Both the position numbers and the translations under genes were made by a program. A stretch of DNA of 64,000 nt from Mimachlamys varia (lineage: Eukaryota > Mollusca > Bivalvia > Pectinida > Pectinidae), in assembly GCA_947623455.1 (NCBI GenBank), contig OX392535.1:34806688-34870687 (forward strand), in the 5' to 3' direction. The notes under the pieces are model-generated. The model ran no database searches. It was given only the letters and a program-made list of their open reading frames with translations, and had not been told where the DNA came from. This document shows, in pieces, positions 50,301 to 62,300 of the stretch (position 1 is its first letter; each line of letters opens with the position of its first letter).

Positions 50301-53300
50301 CATACAGGCTTACTTAAGACATATAGGCTTACTTAGGACATATAGGCTTACTTAGGACATATAGGCTTACTTAGGACATACAGGCTTACTTAGGACATAA
50401 GGCTTACTTAGGACATATAGGCTTACTTAGGACATACAGGCCTACTTAGGACATACAGGCTTACTTAGGACATTAGGCTTACTTAGGACAAACAGGCTTA
50501 CTTAGGACATACAGGCTTACTTAGGACATATAGGCCTACTTAGGACATACAGGCTTACTTAGGACATACAGGCTTACTTAGGACATATAGGCTTACTTAG
50601 GACATACAGGCTTACTTAGGACATACAGGCTGACTTAGGACATACAGGCTTACTTAGGACATACAGGCTTACTTAAGACATATAGGCTTACTTAGGACAT
50701 ATAGGCTTACTTAGGACATTAGGCTTACTTAGGACATACAGGCTTACTTAGGACATACAGGCTGACTTAGGACATACAGGCTTACTTAGGACATACAGGC
50801 TTACTTATGACATATAGGCTTACTTAGGACATATAGGCTTACTTAGGACATTAGGCTTACTTAGGACATACAGGCTTACTTAGGACATACAGGCTGACTT
50901 AGGACATACAGGCTTACTTAGGACATAAGGCTTACTTATGACATACAGGCTTACTTAGGACATAAGGTTTACTTAGGACATTTAGGCTTACTTAGGACAT
51001 ACAGGCTTATTAAGGACATACAGGCTTACAAACTTTACTCTACTCATTGCAAATTTCTCTCCTCCCCCCTAACCAGCCTTTATACTGCCGGTTTTGTTTT
51101 TACAGCAAGTTATAAAAATAAACAGTTTTGAATCGCAATTATATGGTGACATTATCACATGGATTGCTGAATATGGATTATTCTGACGAAGGATGAAATA
51201 GCCGACAGTAACTTCTACCCAGATATCACCACAAACAAAAATACTTTTCCTGGTTAGGAGTTGTGGGGAAAATACCATTATCTCAATGGATGTCATCAAG
51301 CATAGATCTACAGATAAATCCATACATTCAAATATTGTTCAATGAGTTTTCTCTTCACACCCGACATGATAGCTACAAGTCACTCCTATAACAGGGATCA
51401 CTTTGGGACGAGATTTGGGGATTTTTACCCATATATTACTTTATATAGAAAAATCTCATAGATATTTTGCTGATCCCATAAAATCCCTCAAATTCTCCCA
51501 TAGGTTTTATGAGTCAGAATCATCCCTGTATAAGCTAGATTTTTTGAAGTTATACAGTAGCAAGTTCAAGGTTAAACCTGTCACCCCTATGTCACTTCAG
51601 TACACTCTACCATACATTGATTTGGTTCAGTCCATTATAGTGTAAGGTGGTGAAAGGGTAAGGCAGGGTTTTACTGTGTGTTAGAGAAAAATAAAGGAAA
51701 TGAGTAGGTAATTTCCACATTACAAATCTTCCACGTTAAACAATCCGCACATACTTGTGAACTCTTCAATGGCGTGGACCAACTTAATGTCAAACTGGGT
51801 CACCAAGGTGATGGATCTGCCTCCCCGACCTAGAGAAAACATATAGAAATTAACATAATATTTCTGTAGAAAAGTGAAACGTTAAAGTGTTGTTCAAATA
51901 TTATATTATAAACTTAATTTGCAAGTTTTTGAAAACGTCAGCTCACTACCCAAAGTAGGGCGAGTTAGAGAAGTCAGCTGTCAAAAACGTAGCGTGACAT
52001 TTCATCCAAATGCACTCTAATACTAAGTCACCTTATTTTGGGTAGTGACCTGATTTCAGTGGTCAGAACACCGACACTCGGCTATTGTACTCTTTGCTTG
52101 ACAAAGGAAACAGACGTTTTTGAAAGCTCGCAAATGAAGTTTTCAATTCCTGTTTGTGTACAAAACAAACTCAGTATATATCATTGATACCAAACTGATG
52201 AATCTTATTCCTTATTGTTCAAATATTGTTTACAGAATATAATATTTCCAAATGTATTGAGTAATGAGTTGAGTCTGCCTTGATAACAATTTACAATGAT
52301 GAACTCAATTCCACACTCCTGGAACTCCACAGACGTTAGAGAGCAGTCATTACTGAAGTAGGAGCAGAAATATCATACAGAATATTTTAAAAGGATTAAT
52401 ATGACCATATTGCAAGTACAGAGAGATGACAATTTTGTATAACAAACCTTTGGCAGCACTTTTCAATGTAAAAGACAAAATGAAATATGCCTAAATTAGT
52501 TTTTACAGCAGTGGGCATTATTTTTCGCCTAAACCTAATTCTGTGAGCTGGTGTTACTAAAAAGCATCTTCACAATTTTTTGAAGTCAATATACCACACA
52601 ATTTTAACAGTTGTAAACCTTATTTTGCACACAGAAAATAAACACTGTGAGATATCAACACACACAGTTATAGTTACAGACAAATTATATTGACAGTTAT
52701 ATACCTGCCCTGGCGGTACGCCCCACTCGGTGTACGTAGTCTTTGGGTCGCGACGGCACGTTATGGTTGACGATCAGGTCTACTGTTGGGATGTCCAAAC
52801 CTCTGTCAACCAAAACACAAACAATGGTGACTACAAAACTTGGTCTTAACAAAATATCTAGCTGTAGCAAGCAATCAACATGTTCCATCTGCTAAATCAG
52901 AAACTATATTTTGCTTCGTCCATCGTTGCCGTCCGTCATGAGCCGTCCATAAACTTTTCCTTCAAACATTTTCTTCTCAATATCAGAAAGGTCAAGGGTG
53001 CTGCTATCATGCATGTAGCATTCCGGGATGAAGGGATACAAAGTTTTTTCAAATGAACGTCTTTGACCTACAATGTACTGTAAAGGTCATAGGGGTGAAA
53101 TGTCGTCATATCTTCAAGCAACTTCTTCTCAATAACAACCGCAAGGCCTTGGTATTGATGTTATACATGTAGCATTCTGGGATGAAGGGCTACCAAGTTT
53201 GTTCAAATGAATGACTCTGACTAACTTTCAAGGTCAAAGAGGTCAAATGTGTAAAAAAATCTTTCAGCAACTACTTCTAGGTAACCAAAAGGTCCAGGGT

Positions 53301-56300
53301 ACTTATATTTTTCTGGTAGCATGCTGTGACATCAGTTGCTATGAGAATATTGACCTGGTTAGACTTGAACTTTGACCTACCTGCTTGCCACATCAGCTGC
53401 TATGAGGATGTTGACTTGGTTAGACTTGAACTTTGACCTACCTGCTTGCCACATCAGTTGCTATGAGGATGTTGACTTGGTTAGACTTGAACTTTGACCT
53501 ACCTGCTTGCCACATCAGTTGCTATGAGGATGTTGACTTGGTTAGACTTGAACTTTGACCTACCTGCTTGCCACATCAGTTGCTATGAGGATGTTGACTT
53601 GGTTAGACTTGAACTTTGCCAGGGCGGCCAGCCGCTCCTTCTGCTTGCACATGGCATGTAGGATTACACAGTTGAGGCCTAGACTGGTACAGATCATTCC
53701 TAGAATCTGTGTGTACCTATAAATACATGTAGGATTACAGTTGAGGCCTAGACTGGTACAGATCATTCCTAGAATCTGTGTGTACCTATAAATACATGTA
53801 GTATACACAGTTGAGGCCTAGACTGGTACAGATCATTCCTAGAATCTGTGTGTACCTATAAATACATGTAGGATGACACAGTTGAGACTCAGACTGGTAC
53901 AGATCATCCCTAGAATCTGTGTGTACCTATGAATACATGTATGATTACACAGTTGAGGCCTAGACTGGTACAGATCATTCCTAGAATCTGTGTGTACCTA
54001 TAAATACATGTAGGATTACACAGTTGAGGCCTTGACTGGTACAGATCATTCCTAGAATCTGTGTGTACCTATAAATACATGTAGGATTACACAGTTGAGG
54101 CCTAGACTGGTACAGATCATTCCTAAAATCTGTGTGTACCTATAAATACATGTAGGATTACACAGTTGAGGCCTAGACTGGTACAGATCATCCCTAGAAT
54201 CTGTGTGTACCTATAAATACATGTAGGATTACACAGTTGAGGCCTAGACTGGTACAGATCATTCCTAGAATCTGTGTGTACCTATAAATACATGTAGGAT
54301 TACACAGTTGAGGCCTAGACTGGTACAGATCATTCCTAGAATCTGTGTGTACCTATAAATACATGTAGGATTACACAGTTGAGGCCTTGACTGGTACAGA
54401 TCATTCCTAGAATCTGTGTGTACCTATAAATACATGTAGGATTACACAGTTGAGGCCTAGACTGGTACAGATCATTCCTAAAATCTGTGTGTACCTATAA
54501 ATACATGTAGGATTACACAGTTGAAGCCCAGACTGGTACAGATCATTCCTAGAATCTGTGTGTACCTATAAATACATGTAGTATTACACAGTTGAGGCCT
54601 AGACTGGTACAGATCATTCCTAGAATCTGTGTGTACCTATAAATACATGTAGGATTACACAGTTGAGGCCTAGACTGGTACAGATCATTCCTAGAATCTG
54701 TGTGTACCTATAAATACATGTAGGATTACACAGTTGAGGCCTAGACTGGTACAGATCATTCCTAGAATCTGTGTGTACCTATAAATACATCTAGGATTAC
54801 ACAGTTGAGGCCTAGACTGGTACAGATCATTCCTAGAATCTGTGTGTACCTATAAATACATGTAGGATTACACAGTTGAGGCCTAGACTGGTACAGATCA
54901 TTCCTAGAATCTGTGTATACCTATAAATACATGTAGGATTACACAGTTGAGGCCCAGACTGGTACAGATCATTCCTAGAATCTGTGTGTACCTATAAATA
55001 CATGTATGATTACACAGTTGAGGCCTAGACTGGTACAGATCATCCCTAGAATCTGTGTGTACCTATAAATACATGTAGGATTACACAGTTGAGGCCTAGA
55101 CTGGTACAGATCATTCCTAGAATCTGTGTGTACCTATAAATACATGTAGGATTACACAGTTGAGGCCTAGACTGGTACAGATCATTCCTAGAATCTGTGT
55201 GTACCTATAAATACATGTAGGATTACAGTTGAGGCCTAGACTGGTACAGATCATTCCTAGAATATGTGTGTACCTATAAATACATGTAGTATACACAGTT
55301 GAGGCCTAGACTGGTACAGATCATTCCTAGAATCTGTGTATACCTATAAATACATGTAGGATTACACAGTTGAGGCCTAGACTGGTACAGATCATTCCTA
55401 GAATCTGTGTGTACCTATAAATACATGTAGGATTACAGTTGAGGCCTAGACTGGTACAGATCATTCCTAGAATATGTGTATACCTATAAATACTGAACAA
55501 GGACATAGTTGTCAAGATCCACTACCTACATACAAACATTGTTAAAATATGCAACACTGAAGTGGGCATAGCACATAAAAACAAGACACATGGCATGTTA
55601 TTTAAAACCATTACTTGTTTAAGTACCAGCAGCAAGTCCAAGTAAGCAACACAATGAATAGCAATTCAGTATACAATGTATATATTCTTATGACCTTAGC
55701 CCTATTGTATTCAATCGATTTATTTTATTTATCATTTCTGTAAAATAAAAAGAAATTGATGATCAGTAAAACAAAGACTATGACCGTTCAATTGACTATA
55801 TATTCAGATTAAGTAACTTAACTTACCGGGTATATGGGGGGGGGGGGGGGGGGGGGGGGTGGATTCATAAGTTCCCTGTGCAAGTCTCATCAAAATGTGA
55901 CTTGATAAACTCAAGCAAGTGGTTCGGGTTATAAGTCTATCAAGCAAGTAAATTAATCATAAATTTTTGATAATTCCTTTAGAAGATATCTTACAGAAAG
56001 CAATCGGTACACATAAAATATGCATGAAATATGCTGATAATTGAACTCAAGCAACAGGTTAAAAAAATGAGCAAGGGCTTTAGGTCATAAGTCTACCATT
56101 AAGGTTTCATCAAATTCAAAAAAATGGATATTAACACAAATGTTGATGTGGTCGCAGCAGGGGAAAAATACCTTTGTCTCGTTTTCTCGACTATCGTTGA
56201 ACGGAAAAAACAATTGCTTCTGACAAATTTGGTCAAAATACCTTCATCAAAACAAAAGAAAAAGAATTGATAGCGATTCCTTTATCTCCCATACAGGGCC

Positions 56301-59300
56301 CCACACCCTTCAGTCCCTAGAGGATTCTGGTCCAGAGTTTGAGTCCCCTTTTTCACCCAAGGATGCTTCAGAGCAAAATGCAATCTTTCCTACAGCAGAC
56401 GATTCCCAAGAAGGCACCATTTATACAAAATTACTCCACCCCTTCACCCCCAAAATGTTTATGACAAAATTTGGTCAAAATTTGCTTAGTTGCTCTTTGG
56501 CCTTTTTAGCTCACCGGTCCTTCGGAAAGAAACATTTTTTAAAAGCTCTATAAATACATACTTGCATGTGTTGGTGAATATCATGATGGAACTCTTCGGA
56601 TTCTCCTCTGTGTATTTGTCGAGGATGTGCATGAGGTAGGCGTCCTTGACATCTGCAGCCATCAGACAGTAGTTCTGATCCAGGCCTTCTACCAGTAGTG
56701 TTCTGTAACGGTAAAACAGGGGTATCATCCCACTCGGTCCAGCGCCTCACAATCAGCAACAGCAGGCACATAACGGTACACTGAGGGAGGTCGTACAGGG
56801 AAGGATAGGTAGATAGTCCTCGGGGAACCTATACCCTCAACAGGCACATGACGGTACACTGAGGGAGGTCGTACAGGGAAGGATAGGTAGATAGTCCTCG
56901 GGGAACCTATACCCTCAACAGGCACATAACGGTACACTGAGGAAGGTCGTACAGGGAAGGATAGGTAGGTAGTCCTCGGGGAACCTGGAGTTCTACACCC
57001 TCAACATGCACACAACGGTATACTGTCGTACAGTGAGCGATACGTAGGTTATAACTCAGGGAACACAAAGTTCTACACCATCAACATGCACACAACGGTA
57101 TACTGTCGTACAGTGAGCGATACGTAGGTTATAACTCAGGGAACACAAAGTTCTACACCATCAACATGCACACAACGGTATACTGTTGTACAGTGAGCGA
57201 TACGTAGGTTATAAATCACGGAACACAAAGTTCTACACCCTCAACAGGCACAAACCAGTATTCCTCTACCCAGGAATGTCGTACAGTGAGCGATACGTAG
57301 GTTATAACTCGGGGAACACAAAGTTCTACACCCTCAACAGGCACACAACGGTATACTGTCCTACAGTGAGCGATACGTAGGTTATAACTCGGGGAACACA
57401 AAGTTCTACACCCTCACCAGGCACAAACCAGTATTCCTCTACCCAGGAAGGTCGTACAGTGAGCGATGCGTAGGTATTTACCTCAGCACGAAGATCTACA
57501 CTCTCAGCACGCACAATTAACTGATTTTTTTTTCATGATATCTGTATCACCACATATACTTTTAATAGTAGTTTAAACCGCCAATAGGTAAACATATGTT
57601 AGTTAATATTCCTTCAATTGATGCTATCCTTAATATCACATATCATCCTAAAGGTAATAGGTATGACAGATGTTAGCTTAATTAATATAGACCTTCCAGT
57701 CACAGAGAGGTCTACACCCTTCAACAGGTATATACAGGTACAGCAGATAATAGCTAATATCGTTCCAGTCACAGAAAATTCTTCACCCACAACAGGTTTA
57801 TAGGTAAAACAGATGTTAGCTTAATTTAAATATCCTTCCAGTCATAGAGAGGTCTACCCCCACAACAGGTATATACAGGTACAGCAGATAATAGCTAATA
57901 TCGTTCCAGTCACAGAAAATTCTACACCCACAGGTATATTAAAATATAGGTAAAATAGATGTTAGCTTATATCCTTCCATCCATAGAAAGATGTATAACA
58001 AGATCCATACGGTTAATAAGGCCTTCATATTTCGACCACATGAGTTCCTTAAGCCTCCAGCTACAGTGATGTAATCCGCACCCGGGTAGCCGTACCTAAA
58101 CCCTCAGAACGAGGAGGTACAGGGTTGGACAGTTATATCCTTTCAGCTACATCATGTCCTATACCCACAAACGGCAACAGTACTTCTTTACGGTCTGCAG
58201 TTTAATGTATAATAGTCATATTTAAATCTCATGGACGCAAGCATCTATATCTTGTCTAGTAGTTTCCAGTACCGTCCTGATTAATCAGTGTGGTAAATAT
58301 CTAAATATATATACATGTAGCTATTTCCCCCCCCCCCCCACCCCCATTTAAACACTACAAATAAAGGTCCAGAAATAGACTGTTATATGTATATATAAAA
58401 TAGCAATTGTATAACGTCCTTATTGACACATCAATAAATCGTGTAGGACCCTGAACAGGTTAGAGTAGGGGTAGCTATGGTGTTTATCCTGGGTAACAGA
58501 TGGAATCACTACAACTCTCTATACCATCGCATTGTAAAACTTCCAGTCCTAGGTACACAATTGATTAATGTAAATACAGTCTGTTTGAGCACTACTTTAC
58601 CTTTATATAAAATACAGGTGTACTATAGCTTCACCTATGCCGTTCGTATCAACACTGAACTTCCCAAAGTACACACCTCCATCTATTGTGGTGTTTCCGA
58701 GTTTCAATTAAAACCAGCTCCATAGACCTACAGTAAGTTCTCATATCAAAAGGACTATTATTATTACATATTTGTCGAAAAAACACGGAACAGTGTGATT
58801 TTATTATATTATGGATAGCAAAGTGAAACTTGTCTAAAACGATCAATCTGTCACCTGAGTTTTCTGACTTTGTTCAATTAAACACTTTGTTATGTTTTCA
58901 ATTCCTTACCCCCCCCCTGAAAGTTGATCATGATCATTGATACAATGACCTCAGAAATAACTAAAATATAATTCCAATGTATCGCATGGTTAAAATGACC
59001 ACCATTTCTGAGATATTATTAGGGATTTATTTTTGTGAAAATTGAAAATGGAAGTCTCAATTTTATCAATTTATTAATGGAACATGAAGACATTCTAATT
59101 GTTATGGGATCATTACAAAAGAGTTAACAATTCTATCCTAAATGCGTATACAAAGTTTAAAGTAAAACTACATACACTGAGAACCAAGGGCTTTATCACC
59201 CTTCTTTCTTTTTAGGTCCGGTAAACGGACTCATTCCCAATGAAAAAAGAGTGTGATTTTTCCCAAAGTTCCACTTAAAAATTCCCAATTCAGACACTTG

Positions 59301-62300
59301 AAAATAAATTTGGTGGTTTAACATTGCTTGAGGAGCTTCTTTTGACATTAGTTTTAATAGAAACAAGAAATATGGCTGTACTATCCAACAACCCCAAATT
59401 AATTGATATCACTGTAAGAATGCCAAACCACTGTAAAAGGGGATATACCTGGTAATTATACCCCTGTAACAAAGTTAGTGGGGTATACTGTAATGAGATT
59501 ATCCGTCTGTAGACGCAATGATTTACCAGCTACACCTCCAAAACTAATGAAGGAATTTCAACGAAACTTGGTGACTTAATCCTTATACATTGAAGATGTG
59601 TGTAATCTATATTAGGTTGTAAAGTTTTGATTGCCATGGTTACCGTGTCACTATACTTTGTGGGTGGGGGGGTGGGGGGGATTCTGTCCAGACAACCCAA
59701 TAACCTGTGAACCGATTCCAGTGAAACTACACAGGATTGTAAGGGACCATGTGCAAATTTGCATGCTGGGTATTTTTCTGAAGAATTTTTTATTTCAATG
59801 AAGCTTCACATGGAAGTTAGGCACCATGTGTAGATACGGATGCAGATTGTTTAATGCACACTTTTGGTTGCCATGGTAACCAGGTCACTATAAATAGGTT
59901 TTTAATGGAAAATCTTGGCTGGAAAACTATTCTTAAACCTGTTAGCCGATTTCAATGGAACTACACAGGAATGTTAGGGACGATGTACATGTGTAGATGT
60001 CTCTGAAGGTAAACATTTGATCGTCATAAACATTGCCTTATAAAAGTTTTTATTGCAAAGGATTGGGGAGTGGGGGAAAGGGAGTATTAGTTAGCCATTG
60101 GCTTACAGTTCTTTTTTTTCCAATTGGAAATGTTCTCATTTTTTCGTGTTAGATAATAGACTATCATCCCTATCAGACCACGACAATATTTGTATAAATT
60201 AAAACAGATACATATGTAACAGTGTTTTATAATATACTCAAGATGACTAACAATGCAACAAAAAAAAAACAATGCTGACACCATGAGAATTTCTGCTCTT
60301 TCAGTGTTAACCAGGGTTTGAATTTAGCACTCACCAAATTAAATGAGAGCTGATTTTCAAAATTGCGAGTAGAAAATTATTGTACATGCATTTTTTGGTG
60401 AATGGCCATAGGCCTACAGTACGATGTAGGTCTTAACCTGCTGACATTTTAGTAATGTCATTGCTACTTTTTGTACATATAATGGTATCAACTGATGTAA
60501 ACTTTAATTGTCCTGAACAAGTTGATTTAAAAATATGAAATAACATTCCTATTCTGATAGTCTTAATCTTCCAAAATTTGCATTTCTGTCATACATTGTT
60601 TGCAACAAAGCAAAAAAATATTAAAAAAGTTCCAGTTGCATTTGAAATCAACTGAGAACGTCTTTTTCAGTTTCAAAATGGCAAGTACAGTGTAAGTTTC
60701 CAATTTGGCGAGTTCAAATTTAACCCACTCACCAAAACTTGTGAGTTACTTAAAAAGTTAAGTTCTACCGGTGATTAACAAAGATGATAAAATTAACTAC
60801 GGGTATCATGAATTTTGACTGCGAAAACAAAAGATTTACATTTGCTCTGCATTTTCTCATTGACAATGCTTAGAGGCAGTTGCCATAACACCCAGCTGTG
60901 TCTCGGACTATAACAAAATTTACTATTGTGACGTCAACAATTTCATTCATGATTGTGGTCTTCACTCGATTTGCTGTTCAAAATCGGTTCGAAATAACTG
61001 AATTTAGTATAATAATTCTATCAAAATGTAAATATAGATAATGAATGTTTTAGAAAAAATATTGTTACAGTCCTATAACACATATTGCTATTGATGACAA
61101 ACCTACTTGGCTTCAATAAGTATGACATCAATAGCAATGTGTGTTATAGGACTGTGACAACATTTGCTAAAACATTCATGGCTTAATGTCCGAGAGAGCA
61201 GCTGGTGGATATCTTTAGAAGTGATAATCATTTAGACTTTTGTAGAATATTGATTGAACCACAATTTCTTTTGTCAATAATTATTGCTGTACATGTTACA
61301 AATATATGCAAAATGGAAATTTTAACATTAGCAGTCCTAAGAAACACTAATATTGAGCAACAAAGGTTTACATAAAGAGTAAAAAAAAAAAAAATCACTG
61401 ATGCCTGATCCTGAACACATCCAAAAAGCATACTATACGCTCATAATGAATTAATTTCACTGCCTCATTGCACATGAACGGCCTCAACATCACAAGATTT
61501 CATCATTGGAATTTTCACACCCTGTAACTCCAATAACGGTTGATATTTTTAAAACGTGAAATTTCACACTGAGAAATTCACTGAAGTATAAAGTGGGCAT
61601 TTACACATTTTTAATATATATATCAATATTTAGTTAAACGCTCTGGATCGCATTTCCATTTTAATGTATTCCTTTGAAATCAGTTTTATTGAAGGCATAA
61701 CAGAAATATCAACTGTAATTATGGAACATATGTTGTGTCTCTTAAAACAAGAGGCCCAGCAGGCCTGTATTGCTTACCAGATATATACATGCATTAATAT
61801 CAAGATATCTTCTCATCTCTAGATGACAGGAGCAATGTTATATATGACTAGGAGCTGGAGAATTTAATTGTCATGTCAAAAGAGTTATATTTTAATGTGA
61901 CTTTTGTTTATCTTTAACACCTGTCCTTCAACTCTGATAGAAGTGGAAAGATTTTAAAGCTGCTACTCTATTTTTATAATAAGGCCCCGCCCGACTGGAC
62001 GCAGGGGTCAGACCCGCTTATTATACTTATTATATAAAATATAATCACCTTCAAAGGATGCTTCAGACAAAATTTGGACATTATGATCCTTTCACCCTGT
62101 CAGAAGAAGGATTTTAAAGAATTGGCTAATTTTCTCCTGTTATTTAAGCCTTACCCAACAGGACCCAGGGGGTTTGGACCCACCATTTATACAAAATTGA
62201 ATCCCCTTCCCTTAAAGGCCTAATATACGAAACTTCAGGAAATTTTTCAAGATTCTGAAAAATTATGACAAATATATCCAGTTGATAACAATGCAAAAAT

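Larger units (their letters stand above)
43740..51035. repeat. Giant 18/19-bp minisatellite in a DDX49 intron
   Basis: About 390 copies of aggcttacttaggacatac (19 bp) and a form one base shorter. Variants include gctgactt, gcttactaagg, gacaaacagg and gacattagg. Longer segments recur at about 2.1-2.2 kb, for example a 41-nt palindrome and the words cttattaaaaacctacatgc and gacatataaacttac, so there is higher-order structure. On the transcribed strand each unit contains gtatgt and gtaagc, both like 5' splice sites. It fills most of the 8-kb intron. Confidence 0.95.

Noticed and set aside
43740..51035. CRISPR-like array
   Set aside because: Units are contiguous with no unique spacers, in a eukaryotic intron. 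The same applies to the 41-bp and 71-bp arrays.
53717..55495. Array units as a series of extra mini-exons of DDX49
   Set aside because: Each unit has an acceptor but no donor, and 71 bp shifts the frame, so they cannot be spliced in as exons.
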